This document shows, in pieces, positions 33,440-45,101 of a stretch of DNA of 64,000 nt (position 1 is its first letter; the number at the start of each line of letters is the position of its first letter). Source of the DNA: an uncultured Burkholderiales bacterium (GTDB taxonomy: Bacteria > Pseudomonadota > Gammaproteobacteria > Burkholderiales > Burkholderiaceae_C); assembly GCA_937873395.1 (NCBI GenBank), contig CALMYH010000030.1, positions 1 through 64,000 on the forward strand, read 5' to 3'. Below the pieces are notes generated by a model that saw only the letters and a list, made by a program, of their open reading frames with translations, did not search any database and was not told the origin of the DNA. Both the position numbers and the translations under genes were made by a program.

Positions 33440-34276
33440 TCAATCAGGCCGCGCGCCGACATCGGCCTTCAGGCTGCCTCGCGCCGATGTGAGGCTGAGC
33501 GGCCCGAACCACGCCTGTGCCGCCGCGCCGGTGTTGTTGCTGTCGGTCATGATGCCGATGCTCAGCAGAGGCCCGGCGGTTTCGCCGAACACCTGCCGGT
33601 AATCGGCCTGCACATCGCGCTCGACGTCGATCCACTGGCCCAGGCGATCCGGGCCGGACTCGACCACCAGCTGACGGATGCGGTTGGTGTGCGGATTGGC
33701 AATGACCGAGCCCACCGGGTAGCGGTTGTCCCAGACGTAGATGAGGGTGGCGTAGGGCAGGGGCTCGCCGGTGACCAGGCGCGCCAGCTCCGAGATCACA
33801 TGGTCCCGAGGCGTGAAGGCCTGGAGTCGGTCGCCATCGAAGAGCAGGATGACACGGGCCACCGCGTCGTCCACCTCCCGGTCCATCAGGTCGGCTTCGT
33901 CGATCAGCGCCGGGACAAACCAGGAAAAACGCAGCTGGCCGGCCTGGGCGCCAGGGTGGGTTGACATTTCCAGGCGCAGGCTGCTGTTGCCGGCGAGGCT
34001 GTCCGCGTGCACGGCCGGGCGACCGGCGTGGCGCTCGGGCCGGTAACGGGTGGGACGGCGGTCGCCGAAGGTCTTGTGGCGCCAGGCCGCGTTCTCGTCC
34101 GCCAGCGCAATCTGCGACTGGGCGGCCCAGGCCGATGACTGGATGGCCGCTTCCATGTCGGCGCTGTCCGGTGTAAAGCCATCGGGCCACAGACTGGCGC
34201 AGCCGGCCAGAAGCGCGCAGGCGCTCATCGCGACCATCCGTCGAAGGTGTGCGGGCTGGGGTCCGTGGGCTGGCAT
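33440..34276 (-). CDS. DUF3047 lipoprotein
   Basis: A 278-residue protein with a lipoprotein signal (MVAMSACALLAGCAS, lipobox LLAGC) and a beta-rich domain including LRFSWFVPALIDEADLMDREVDDAVARVILLFDGD and WDNRYPVGSVIANPHTNRIRQLVVESG, the pattern of DUF3047. The function of DUF3047 is unknown. The ATG at 34276 is chosen because the much longer open frame upstream runs through the acnA promoter region and is not family-like; a start at MVAMSA (13 codons later) is also possible. It diverges from acnA. Confidence 0.82.
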   Translation of the reverse strand: MPAHGPQPAHLRRMVAMSACALLAGCASLWPDGFTPDSADMEAAIQSSAWAAQSQIALADENAAWRHKTFGDRRPTRYRPERHAGRPAVHADSLAGNSSLRLEMSTHPGAQAGQLRFSWFVPALIDEADLMDREVDDAVARVILLFDGDRLQAFTPRDHVISELARLVTGEPLPYATLIYVWDNRYPVGSVIANPHTNRIRQLVVESGPDRLGQWIDVERDVQADYRQVFGETAGPLLSIGIMTDSNNTGAAAQAWFGPLSLTSARGSLKADVGARPD

Positions 34277-34359
34277 GGTCTGTATCGTAGCTTTCAACCG
34301 CCGGTCGGGCGAGGTTCGACGGGCATTCTGTCCGGCGTATGTGTACCCCGCGTGACGCT

Positions 34360-34379
34360 CCCGTGCCCACCGGCACGGG
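34360..34379. promoter_or_regulatory. Perfect 8 bp hairpin between the DUF3047 gene and acnA
   Basis: CCCGTGCC and GGCACGGG form a perfect stem with loop CACC, 81 bp before acnA and 83 bp before the DUF3047 gene. It could be an operator dyad or an mRNA structure in either leader. No regulator can be named from the sequence. Confidence 0.35.
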
Positions 34380-34460
34380 CACTGCTTTAACCCCTTTGGC
34401 CCTGCGGACAAGGCGCCGTGTCCAGAATGGTCCGCATTGCCCCAGTTGCCGGAACCCCAC

Positions 34461-37187
<2,727 letters not shown>

Positions 37188-37251
37188 GCCGGTGGCCGCA
37201 TCGCGGCATCATTGTCGACACAGCGCCCCGGCCGGCGCGACAGGAGCCGTC

Positions 37252-38202
37252 ATGCGAAAACCTGTTGTCTACAGCGGCAAGGCCCGTGTCTCGGGACCCG
37301 CCTCGCCCACGCCACCCTCGGCGGGGCTGCCGCCTGTGGTGCCTGAGCTGCCATCAGGCGCGCTGGCGGTGACGGCCGCCGCCCGGCCGCTTCCCCGCTG
37401 GCGACAGGGGCTGGCGCGCGCCGCGGTCGACCCGCGTGTGATGTGGTCCATGATGGGGTTGCTGGCCGCTGCGCTGCTGGCCTCGCAGTGGCTGGGCGCC
37501 ACATCGCCGTCGCGCGAGCTGACGCAGAAGGACATCGACGCGGCCGTGTTGCGAACCTTGACCACCCAGGTCATGCCCTCGCCGGCAGCCAAGGCGGCCG
37601 AGACGGTGCGCCCCGCGGTGGTGCGCGTGATGTCCTACGGGCGCGACGACAAGGGCGAAGAGGTCGAGCAGGGCGTGGGCACCGGCGTGGTCATTGTCGA
37701 CAAAGGTGTCATTCTGACCAACCTGCATGTGGTGCAGGGCGCACGAACGCTGAAGGTGACCTTTGCCGACGGATCGGAGTCACCCGCCACGGTGACCGGG
37801 GCGCAGCCCGAGAACGACCTGGCGGTGCTGCAGGCCCACACCATTCCGGACGATCTGATTGCCGCCACCATGCGTTCCACACACGACCTGGTGCCGGGTG
37901 ACCAGGTGGTGGCCATCGGGTTTCCGTTCGGCATCGGACCCTCGACCTCGGCCGGTGTCATCTCCGGGTTGGGGCGCTCGTTCCGCTCGCCCGAGGGCGA
38001 GCAGGAGATCACCAACCTGATCCAGTTCGACGCGGCGGCCAACCCGGGCAACTCCGGCGGCCCGCTGGTCACCATGGATGGCGAGGTGGTCGGCATCGTC
38101 ACCGGCATCCTCAACCCGACCAGCCACCGCACCTTTGTCGGCATCGGTTTTGCTGTGCCCATCGAGAGTGCCGCGTCGGCAGCCGGCCTGCCGCCTTTCT
38201 GA
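37252..38202 (+). CDS. Membrane-anchored trypsin-like (S1C) protease without PDZ domain
   Basis: A 316-residue protein: a Pro-rich cytoplasmic start, one membrane helix (about 62-80, MWSMMGLLAAALLASQWL), then a protease domain with His (TNLHVVQGA), Asp (PENDLAVLQ) and Ser (NPGNSGGPLV). It resembles DegP/DegS proteases but ends right after the protease domain, so there is no PDZ domain to sense misfolded proteins. CAGGAG precedes the ATG. It is 42 bp upstream of the MoxR-DUF58-VWA genes and could be co-transcribed with them. Confidence 0.88.
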   Translation: MRKPVVYSGKARVSGPASPTPPSAGLPPVVPELPSGALAVTAAARPLPRWRQGLARAAVDPRVMWSMMGLLAAALLASQWLGATSPSRELTQKDIDAAVLRTLTTQVMPSPAAKAAETVRPAVVRVMSYGRDDKGEEVEQGVGTGVVIVDKGVILTNLHVVQGARTLKVTFADGSESPATVTGAQPENDLAVLQAHTIPDDLIAATMRSTHDLVPGDQVVAIGFPFGIGPSTSAGVISGLGRSFRSPEGEQEITNLIQFDAAANPGNSGGPLVTMDGEVVGIVTGILNPTSHRTFVGIGFAVPIESAASAAGLPPF

Positions 38203-38244
38203 GCCTGCGACCAGTCGTTTCTTCCTTCACTTCCAGGAGCCTGC

Positions 38245-39246
38245 ATGGAACCCAACAAAGCCGCCGACACCGCCCATCTGATGGAGCAGATCCTGTACGA
38301 GGTCAAACGGGTGGTGGTCGGTCAGGACCGCTTTCTGGAGCGCGTCATGGTGGCCTTGCTGGCGCAGGGGCACCTGCTGGTGGAAGGTGTGCCCGGCCTG
38401 GCCAAGACGCTGACGGTCAAGACCTTGTCCAACGTGGTGCAGGGCCGCTTCAAGCGCATCCAGTTCACGCCCGACCTGGTGCCGGCCGACCTGATCGGCA
38501 CCCGCATCTACAACCAGAAAACCGGCGACTTCTCCACCTCGCTGGGGCCGGTGTTCGCCAATCTGCTGCTGGCCGACGAGATCAACCGCGCGCCGGCCAA
38601 GGTGCAGAGTGCGCTGCTGGAGGTGATGCAGGAGCGCCAGGTGACGATTGCCGGCGACACTCACAAGGTGCCCGACCCCTTTCTGGTGATGGCGACGCAG
38701 AACCCGATCGAGACCGAAGGCACCTACCCGTTGCCCGAGGCGCAGGTCGACCGCTTCATGATGAAGGTCATGGTCGACTACCCGAGCGACGAGGAAGAGT
38801 ACGTCATTGTCGAACGCGTCACCGGCCCGGCGGTGCAGGTCAATGCAGTGGCCACCACCGAGCAGCTTTCGCAGCTGCAGGCGCTGTGTCGGCAGGTCTA
38901 TGTGGACCCGTCGCTGGTGCAGTATGCAGTCAAGCTGGTGTCGGCCACGCGCCAGCCAGAGCAACACGGCCTGAAGGACATGAACCGGCTCATCACCTAC
39001 GGCGCCAGCCCGCGTGCCACCATCGGCCTGGTTGAAGGCGCCCGTGCGCTGGCCATGCTGCGCGGCCGCAGCTACGCCTTGCCCGAAGACATGGTCGACC
39101 TGGTGCCCGATGTGCTGCGCCACCGGGTGGTGCTGTCGTACGAAGGCTTGTCGGAAGGCCTCTCGTCCGAGGCGCTGATCGGCCGCATCATGAAGCACCT
39201 GCCGGTGCCGGCCAGACCGCTGGAGCCCGAGCGCCGGGCCGCCTGA
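38245..39246 (+). CDS. MoxR-family AAA+ ATPase
   Basis: A 333-residue AAA+ ATPase: Walker A-type GVPGLAKT near residue 49, Walker B LLLADEINRAP near 110, sensor MATQNPIETEGTYPLPEAQVDRF and a C-terminal lid. MoxR proteins act as chaperones with von Willebrand A (VWA) proteins, for example in metal-centre assembly or envelope stress. The gene has CCAGGAG before its ATG and is followed after 2 bp by the DUF58 gene, then by a VWA gene, the standard MoxR operon order. Confidence 0.93.
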   Translation: MEPNKAADTAHLMEQILYEVKRVVVGQDRFLERVMVALLAQGHLLVEGVPGLAKTLTVKTLSNVVQGRFKRIQFTPDLVPADLIGTRIYNQKTGDFSTSLGPVFANLLLADEINRAPAKVQSALLEVMQERQVTIAGDTHKVPDPFLVMATQNPIETEGTYPLPEAQVDRFMMKVMVDYPSDEEEYVIVERVTGPAVQVNAVATTEQLSQLQALCRQVYVDPSLVQYAVKLVSATRQPEQHGLKDMNRLITYGASPRATIGLVEGARALAMLRGRSYALPEDMVDLVPDVLRHRVVLSYEGLSEGLSSEALIGRIMKHLPVPARPLEPERRAA

Positions 39247-39248
39247 GC

Positions 39249-40271
39249 ATGCTCAGCCTGTTCAAGCGCCGCCACGCCCAGCCGGCCCCGGTGACCCCGA
39301 TGGTGGGACCGGCCGGCGAGGCCGATGCCATGCTGCGGCGGCTGGAGTGGTCCACGCTGCGCCGGCTGGACGGCCTGCTGCAGGGCGATTACCGCACCCT
39401 GATGCGGGGCACCGGCCTGGACCTGGCCGACCTTCGCGAGTACCAGTTGCACGACGACGTGCGTCACATCGACTGGAACGTGACCGCGCGCATGCAGCAA
39501 CCCCATGTGCGCGTGTTCACCGAAGACCGCGAGATGGCCGCCTGGTTTCTGCTCGACCTCAGTCCGTCGGTGGACTTCGGCTCCGGGCCGCAGCGCAAGA
39601 GCGAGGTGCTGCTGCAGTTCGTGGCGGTGCTGGCGCGCCTGATCGGTCGCCATGGCAACCGGGTGGGTGGTCTGCTCTACGGCGCGCCGGGCCTGCACAG
39701 GGCTCACAGCATGTTGCCGGCGCGCGGTGGGCGCAACCAGGTGCTGCGCCTGATGCAAATGATTCGCCGAGCCAGCGGTGGTTCTGGCGGTCAGGTCGAA
39801 CAGGCCAGCGGGCCAACGCGGCTTGACGAACTCTTGCGCTCGGCCCTTCTGACGGTGCGCCAGCGCAGCACGGTGTTTGTGGTGTCGGACTTCATCAGTG
39901 AGCCGGGCTGGGAAAAGCCGCTGGGCGAACTGGCGCGGCGCCATGACGTGGTGGCGGTGCGCCTGCTGGATCCGTTGGAACTCGAACTGCCCGATCTGGG
40001 CCTGGTGCCGGTGCGCGACGCCGAGACCGGCGAGCAGCTCATGGTCGACACCCACGACCCCGCTTTTCGGCAGCGCTTCGCCCGCATCGCGGCCCAGCGC
40101 GAGGCGCAGCTGCGCGAGTCGCTGGCGCAGGCCGGGGTGGACACGCTGGAGCTGTCCACCGACGACGACCTGGCCGATGCCTTGTGGCGTTTTGTCGGCC
40201 TGCGCAAGCAAAGGCAGACCGGGCGGCCCATGTCGGGGCTGGTCCCACCAGGACAAGGAGCACGGGCATGA
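39249..40271 (+). CDS. DUF58 domain protein of the MoxR operon
   Basis: A 340-residue protein. LREYQLHDDVRHIDWNVTARMQQPHVRVFTEDREM is the DUF58 signature. The C-terminal part (about 95-330) resembles a VWA fold (FLLDLSPSVDFGSG). DUF58 proteins go with MoxR ATPases and VWA proteins and may bind or target the client. It has no N-terminal membrane helices, unlike many DUF58 proteins. Its stop overlaps the start of the VWA gene by 4 bp. Confidence 0.9.
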   Translation: MLSLFKRRHAQPAPVTPMVGPAGEADAMLRRLEWSTLRRLDGLLQGDYRTLMRGTGLDLADLREYQLHDDVRHIDWNVTARMQQPHVRVFTEDREMAAWFLLDLSPSVDFGSGPQRKSEVLLQFVAVLARLIGRHGNRVGGLLYGAPGLHRAHSMLPARGGRNQVLRLMQMIRRASGGSGGQVEQASGPTRLDELLRSALLTVRQRSTVFVVSDFISEPGWEKPLGELARRHDVVAVRLLDPLELELPDLGLVPVRDAETGEQLMVDTHDPAFRQRFARIAAQREAQLRESLAQAGVDTLELSTDDDLADALWRFVGLRKQRQTGRPMSGLVPPGQGARA

Positions 40272-41332
40272 CACTGCCGCTGAATTTCCTCTGGCCCCAG
40301 TTGCTCTGGCTGCTGCTGCTGGTGCCGCTGGTGGTGCTGGGCTACTGGGCCATCCAGCGTCGCAAGCGGCGGCTGGCCCTGCGCTTTGCCAGCCTGTCCA
40401 TCGTCAAGGAGGCCATGGGCAAGGGCCCCGGCTGGCGGCGCCATGTGCCACCGGTGCTCATGTTGCTGGCCTTTACTGCCATGCTGCTGGCGGCGTCTCG
40501 GCCCATGGCAGTGGTGACGCTGCCCTCGCAGCAGCAGACCATCATCCTGGCCATGGATGTCTCTGGCAGCATGCGGGCCACCGATGTGGAGCCCAACCGC
40601 CTGACGGCGTCGCAGAACGCGGCCAAGGCCTTCATTGCCGACCTGCCCCGTCATGTCAAGGTGGGCATCGTGGCCTTTGCCGGCACGGCCCAGGTGGTGC
40701 AGCAGCCCACCCTCAGTCGAGAGGACCTGGTGGTGGCCATCGACAAGTTCCAGTTGCAGCGGGCCACAGCCATCGGCAGTGCCATCGTGGTGTCCCTGGC
40801 CGAACTGTTTCCGGGTCAGGGCATCGACCTGGCGGCCATGACCTATGGGCGCCACAACGACATGTTTTCGCCCCAGGGGCGGCCCATCGACGTGCCGCGC
40901 GACCCGCCCAAGGCCTTTGTGCCGGTGGAGCCCGGTTCGTACGGCTCGGCGGCCATCATCCTGCTGTCCGACGGGCAGCGCACCACCGGTGTGGCCCTGG
41001 ACGAGGCGGCGCAGATGGCGGCCGAACGCGGCGTGCGCGTCTACACCGTGGGCGTGGGCACGGTCGAGGGCGAGATCATCGGCTTCGAGGGCTGGTCGAT
41101 GCGGGTGCGCCTGGACGAAGACGGCCTCAAGGGTATTGCCTCCACCACCAAGGGCGAGTATTTCTACGCCGGCACTGCCGAGACGCTGAAGAAAGTCTAC
41201 GAGTCCCTGAGCACGCGCCTGACGGTGGAGAAGAAGGAAACCGAAATCTCCGGCCTGTTGGCCCTGCTGGCCTCCCTGCTGACCTTGCTGGCGGCCGGGC
41301 TGTCGATGTGGTGGTTCAACCGGGTGGTCTGA
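40268..41332 (+). CDS. VWA-domain inner-membrane protein (BatA-like)
   Basis: A 354-residue protein with two N-terminal membrane helices (about 8-25 and 60-77), a periplasm- or cytoplasm-facing VWA domain with metal site AMDVSGSMRATD (DxSxS), and a C-terminal membrane helix (LLALLASLLTLLAAGLSMWWF). This is the BatA/aerotolerance layout. Together with the MoxR and DUF58 genes it should form a chaperone-like complex at the membrane; the client is unknown. CAAGGAG precedes the ATG, which overlaps the DUF58 stop. Confidence 0.9.
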   Translation: MTLPLNFLWPQLLWLLLLVPLVVLGYWAIQRRKRRLALRFASLSIVKEAMGKGPGWRRHVPPVLMLLAFTAMLLAASRPMAVVTLPSQQQTIILAMDVSGSMRATDVEPNRLTASQNAAKAFIADLPRHVKVGIVAFAGTAQVVQQPTLSREDLVVAIDKFQLQRATAIGSAIVVSLAELFPGQGIDLAAMTYGRHNDMFSPQGRPIDVPRDPPKAFVPVEPGSYGSAAIILLSDGQRTTGVALDEAAQMAAERGVRVYTVGVGTVEGEIIGFEGWSMRVRLDEDGLKGIASTTKGEYFYAGTAETLKKVYESLSTRLTVEKKETEISGLLALLASLLTLLAAGLSMWWFNRVV

Positions 41333-41395
41333 GACGGGCAACCGCCATGACTTGCGTCAAGTCCGGCACCGAAATACGGTGCAAAATGCCGCTTC

Positions 41396-42637
41396 ATGAC
41401 TGAACCGGTATTGGTGGCAGGTGGGGGCATTGGTGGCCTGGCGGCGGCCCATGCACTGGCGCGCCAGGGGATCGAGGTGACCCTGGTGGAGCAGGCGCAG
41501 GCGTTCGGCGAGGTCGGAGCCGGCCTGCAGCTGGGCCCCAACGCCGTGCGGGTGCTCGAAGACTGGGGTCTATCCCCGGCCCTGCTTGCCTGCGCAGCCT
41601 TTCCGGAAGAGGTCCGCGCCCGTGATGCACACAACGCCCGTCAATTGGGCCGCTTGCGGCTGGGTCCGGTGATACGGGCCCGCTATGGCATGCCTTATGC
41701 CACGCTCCACCGGGTCGATCTGCACAGCCTGCTGCTCGATGCGGTGCGCACCCATCCCGGGGTCCGATTGCGTCTGGGTGAGCGGGTGGCGGCCTACGAA
41801 GAGCATGCCGGCGGCATCCGCCTGACACTGGAAAGCGAGGAGGTGCTGCACGGCCAGGCCCTGCTGGGCTGCGACGGGCTGTGGAGCCGGGTCCGCCACC
41901 AGATGCTGGGCGCGGAGCCGGTGCGTGCCAGCGGACACCTGGCCTACCGTGGCCTGGTGCCGGCCGATGAATTGCCACCCGCCCTGGCTCATCCCGTGGT
42001 CACCGTCTGGCTGGGGCCCAGGCTGCATGTGGTGCACTACCCGGTGCGCTCGGGCGAATTCTTCAATGTGGTGGCCGTGGTCGAGGGTGTGCTCGGGCAC
42101 GGCCATGGCGGCGAGGTCGGCAGCGACCCGCAGAGCTGGACGCACCAGGCCCACGCCCACGACCTGCGGCGCGTGCTGGGGCCGGCCTGTGACGACCTGA
42201 TCGGCATGATCGAGGCGGTGCCCGAGTGGAAGCTGTGGCCGCTGAACGACCGGTCTCCGGTGGCCGGTCCCCACGAACATGCGCAAGGTCGGGTGGCCCT
42301 GCTGGGCGATGCGGCCCATCCGCTGCGACCCTACCTGGCCCAAGGTGCGGCCATGGCCATCGAGGATGCCTGGACCATCGGGCGCCTGGTGGCCATGGAG
42401 CATCGTGCCGGTCGGCAGGCCATCGGCTGGCCGGGGGTGTTCGAGGCTTTTGCCCGCACGCGCTGGGCCCGCAACGCCCAGGTGCAGCAGCGTTCGGCCC
42501 GCAACGGCATCATCTTCCACGCCGATGGCCTGGTGCGCCTGGGGCGCAATCTGTCCATCGCCCTGCTGGGTGAGCGATTGATGGACAATCCCTGGCTGTA
42601 CAGCGGGCCGCCCGATCCGGCGGCACCGAGCCCCTGA
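41396..42637 (+). CDS. FAD-dependent aromatic hydroxylase-like monooxygenase
   Basis: A 413-residue class A flavin monooxygenase. It has the N-terminal dinucleotide fold GGGIGGLAAAHALARQG, the DG motif GCDGLWSRVR near residue 161, and LLGDAAHPLRPYLAQGAAMAIEDA near 302, the FAD ribityl/GD motif. The family includes salicylate and 3-hydroxybenzoate hydroxylases, which use NAD(P)H and O2 on aromatic acids. The substrate cannot be fixed from sequence. A Bug-type receptor gene follows after 46 bp, which might bind a related organic acid. Confidence 0.87.
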   Translation: MTEPVLVAGGGIGGLAAAHALARQGIEVTLVEQAQAFGEVGAGLQLGPNAVRVLEDWGLSPALLACAAFPEEVRARDAHNARQLGRLRLGPVIRARYGMPYATLHRVDLHSLLLDAVRTHPGVRLRLGERVAAYEEHAGGIRLTLESEEVLHGQALLGCDGLWSRVRHQMLGAEPVRASGHLAYRGLVPADELPPALAHPVVTVWLGPRLHVVHYPVRSGEFFNVVAVVEGVLGHGHGGEVGSDPQSWTHQAHAHDLRRVLGPACDDLIGMIEAVPEWKLWPLNDRSPVAGPHEHAQGRVALLGDAAHPLRPYLAQGAAMAIEDAWTIGRLVAMEHRAGRQAIGWPGVFEAFARTRWARNAQVQQRSARNGIIFHADGLVRLGRNLSIALLGERLMDNPWLYSGPPDPAAPSP

Positions 42638-42683
42638 ACCCCTGCCGCCGCGACATGCGGTCGGCTTCCAAGGAGACAAGCCG

Positions 42684-43694
42684 ATGACTCGCGTTCCGTT
42701 CGCCCCTGCCCAATCCTCCCGCCGCCGGGCCCTTCAAACGGCCGTGGCCTGGGGTATGGCCAGTCTGGCCGCCCCGCTCGCCTTGGCCCAGACAGCAACC
42801 TGGCCGAACCGGCCGCTCAAGCTGATGGTGGGTTTCCCACCAGGCTCCTCTCCCGACCTGATGGCCCGCCTGCTGGCCGAACCGCTGGCGCAGGCCCTCG
42901 GGCAGCCGGTGGTGGTGGAAAACCGGCCCGGCGCCGGCGGCAACATCGCTGCCGATGTGGTGGCCCGTGCCAGCGACGACCACACGCTGGGCCTGATGAT
43001 CAATGGCAACCTGACGATCGCGAAAATCCTCAACCCGGCCACGCCCTACGACCCGCTGACCGACCTGGCGCCGGTGTCGCTGGTGGCGGTGGCCCCGCTG
43101 GTGCTGGCCGCTTCGCCAGCCGCCGGTGCCGAGGGCGCCGGTTTCATCGCGGCCGCCCGCCAGGCCGGTGACCGCTGGAACTACGGCACACCGGGCGTGG
43201 GCACCGTGGCCCACATCGGCATGGAGCTGCTCAAATCGCGGGCCGGCATCGCGCCGGTGCACGTGCCTTACCCGGGCAACCCGCAGGTCATCAACGCCAT
43301 GCTGTCGGGCGAGCTGCAAATGGCCCTGCTGCCGCCGGGCCTGGCCATGCCACAGGTGCGTGCCGGCAAACTCAAGGCCATCGGGGTGACCTCGGCCGGG
43401 CGCAGCAGCCTGGTGCCCGAACTGCCCAGCCTGGGCGAGGTGGGGGTGCCCAACCTGCAGCTGGAGATCTGGAACGCGGTGGCCGCACCCAACAGCCTGC
43501 CCAAGGTCCATGTGCAGCGCCTGTCGGCCCTGATCACCGACATCGTGCGCCGCGAGGACATCCGCCAGAAGATCTTCACCCAGGGCTGGCAGGTGGCCGG
43601 TACCTCGCCCGAGGGTCTGGCGCGGCGCATGCAGAGCGACGCCCGGGCCATGGCCGAGGTGATCGCCCGCAACAACATCCGCCCGGGCGGCTGA
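42684..43694 (+). CDS. Bug-family periplasmic solute-binding protein (TctC-like)
   Basis: A 336-residue exported protein with a twin-arginine-like signal (SSRRRALQTAVAWGMASLAAPLALA), then the TctC/Bug pattern: WPNRPLKLMVGFPPGSSPDLMARLLAE, VVVENRPGAGGNIAADVVA and PYDPLTDLAPVS. Bug proteins bind carboxylates or other small organic acids for tripartite tricarboxylate carriers and are very abundant in Burkholderiales. No membrane partner genes (TctAB) are adjacent, as is usual for orphan Bug proteins. AAGGAG precedes the ATG. Confidence 0.92.
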   Translation: MTRVPFAPAQSSRRRALQTAVAWGMASLAAPLALAQTATWPNRPLKLMVGFPPGSSPDLMARLLAEPLAQALGQPVVVENRPGAGGNIAADVVARASDDHTLGLMINGNLTIAKILNPATPYDPLTDLAPVSLVAVAPLVLAASPAAGAEGAGFIAAARQAGDRWNYGTPGVGTVAHIGMELLKSRAGIAPVHVPYPGNPQVINAMLSGELQMALLPPGLAMPQVRAGKLKAIGVTSAGRSSLVPELPSLGEVGVPNLQLEIWNAVAAPNSLPKVHVQRLSALITDIVRREDIRQKIFTQGWQVAGTSPEGLARRMQSDARAMAEVIARNNIRPGG

Positions 43695-43705
43695 GACTCA
43701 GGCAC

Positions 43706-44182
43706 TCAACCCTCCAGCAGCGCCAGGGCGTCGACCCGCCAGTGGTGCAGGGCTTCGTAGAAGCCTTCCCACACGCAGCCGTTGCAGCCCCGGCCGCAGC
43801 AGGTGGTGGGTTCGGGCGGCGGCCGCCTGAGCGCCTCGTCCAGCTTCAGGCCACGCTCGCGCCAGGCACGCCCTGTCAGGTGGGCCACCAGCGCGTGCGC
43901 CGTGGCCAGGTCGGTCAAGGGCACCCGGGCCGGGTCGTGGGGCACAAAGCGGCGCTGCTCCCGGCCTTCAAAGACGCCGGTCTCGCTGAACATGGCCGAC
44001 GGCCGGACCCACAGCCCGAAGCCTCCGTACAGGGCCCGGTACAGCGTCAGGCCCTGCAGCGTTTCGCTGCAACGCACCGTGTCGATCACCTCGTACCAGC
44101 CACCCTTGTAGTGGCGGTAAAGGCCGGGGGGTGTGGCGTTCAGCGGCGGCAGGTCGTGGTCGGTGGGGGCAGGCACGTTCAT
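43706..44182 (-). CDS. DUF1653 domain fused to an oxidoreductase-like Cys-rich domain
   Basis: A 158-residue protein. Residues about 18-80 are DUF1653 (GLYRHYKGGWYEVIDTVRCSE, YRALYGGFGLWVRP, MFSETGVFEG). Residues about 118-150 are the oxidoreductase-like motif PPPEPTTCCGRGCNGCVWEGFY. The ATG at 44182 overlaps the stop of the universal stress protein gene by 4 bp; the open frame further upstream is a shadow. Both domains are of unknown function; the four close Cys (CCGxGCxxC) could bind a metal. It is the last gene of the antiporter-USP operon. Confidence 0.8.
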   Translation of the reverse strand: MNVPAPTDHDLPPLNATPPGLYRHYKGGWYEVIDTVRCSETLQGLTLYRALYGGFGLWVRPSAMFSETGVFEGREQRRFVPHDPARVPLTDLATAHALVAHLTGRAWRERGLKLDEALRRPPPEPTTCCGRGCNGCVWEGFYEALHHWRVDALALLEG

Positions 44183-45090
44183 GCGGTGCGGGCGGTGGAC
44201 ACCAGCACGTCGCATTCCGCCTCGGACACCACGTGTTTGGTGACGCTGCCCAACAGCAGTTCTTCGGCCGCCTGGCGGCCGTGCTTGCCGATGACGATCA
44301 GATCGCAGCCACGCTCCCGGGCCTGGGTCAGGATGTTGGGCGGTGCGTCGCCTTCGGTCAGGCACACGCTGTGTTGCTCGGCGGACAGACCGCTGGACAG
44401 CACAAAGTCCTGCAGGCGCTGGCGGGCCTCGGCGCGGGCTTTTTCGCGGTAGTGCACCAGGGTGGCATCGTCCACACCGGCCAGGCGCAGTTTTTCCTCG
44501 AAGGGAATCCGGAAGCTGTGCAGCAGCACCAACTGGGCCTCGGGTGCCACGCGCCGCGCCAGGGTCACCGCATGCGCCGACCAAGGGGAAAAATCCAGTG
44601 GCACCAGCACGCGCCGGTAGGCGTGCACAGCCGCCTGCCGCACCACCAGCAGGGGGCAGCCCACCTTGCGCAACAGGCGCTCGGCGGTGGTGCCCACCAG
44701 CAGGTGGTGCAGGGGGCTGCTGCCGCGCGCGCCCACCGCCAGCAGGTCGATGTCATGACCGACCACGGCATCACACAGCGACTGCACCGGGTTGCCCTCG
44801 ATCAGCACCGGCTGGGTCGGGTGGGCGCCGGCGGCGTCCAGTTGCCGGGCTTCTGCTTCGAGGCGTTCCAGGGTCTGGGCGGTGAGTCTGTCCTGCCAGT
44901 CGGTGTTGTCGGTGATCCAGGTGCGCAGCTCGTCCATCCAGCCATGGCTGACGACGTGGACCAGACTCAGTCGCGCGTTGTGGGCCTGGGCGAGTTGGGC
45001 GGCGCGGCGCGCGGCCTCCGCCGCCATGGGAGAAAAATCGGTGGCGGCCGCGATGTGTCGCAGGGGCGGGGGCGCAGCGGGGGAACTCAT
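44179..45090 (-). CDS. Tandem universal stress protein
   Basis: A 303-residue cytoplasmic protein with two UspA domains. The first (about 10-150) has the nucleotide loop VGARGSSPLHHLLVGTTAERLL; the second (about 158-300) has VIGKHGRQAAEELLLGSVTKHV. Both keep the G-x2-G-x9-G(S/T) ATP-binding pattern. The ATG at 45090 is preferred to 45105 since AAAGGAAG then stands before it. It lies 11 bp after the Kef-type antiporter gene. Universal stress proteins beside Kef/NhaP antiporters may regulate them; this is inference. Confidence 0.9.
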   Translation of the reverse strand: MSSPAAPPPLRHIAAATDFSPMAAEAARRAAQLAQAHNARLSLVHVVSHGWMDELRTWITDNTDWQDRLTAQTLERLEAEARQLDAAGAHPTQPVLIEGNPVQSLCDAVVGHDIDLLAVGARGSSPLHHLLVGTTAERLLRKVGCPLLVVRQAAVHAYRRVLVPLDFSPWSAHAVTLARRVAPEAQLVLLHSFRIPFEEKLRLAGVDDATLVHYREKARAEARQRLQDFVLSSGLSAEQHSVCLTEGDAPPNILTQARERGCDLIVIGKHGRQAAEELLLGSVTKHVVSEAECDVLVSTARTA

Positions 45091-45101
45091 GGCGCTTCCT
45101 T

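Noticed and set aside
41396..43694. Naming the monooxygenase as salicylate or 3-hydroxybenzoate hydroxylase with a dedicated uptake receptor
   Set aside because: Substrate cannot be read from the motifs, and Bug receptors are too many and too varied to assign by a single neighbour.
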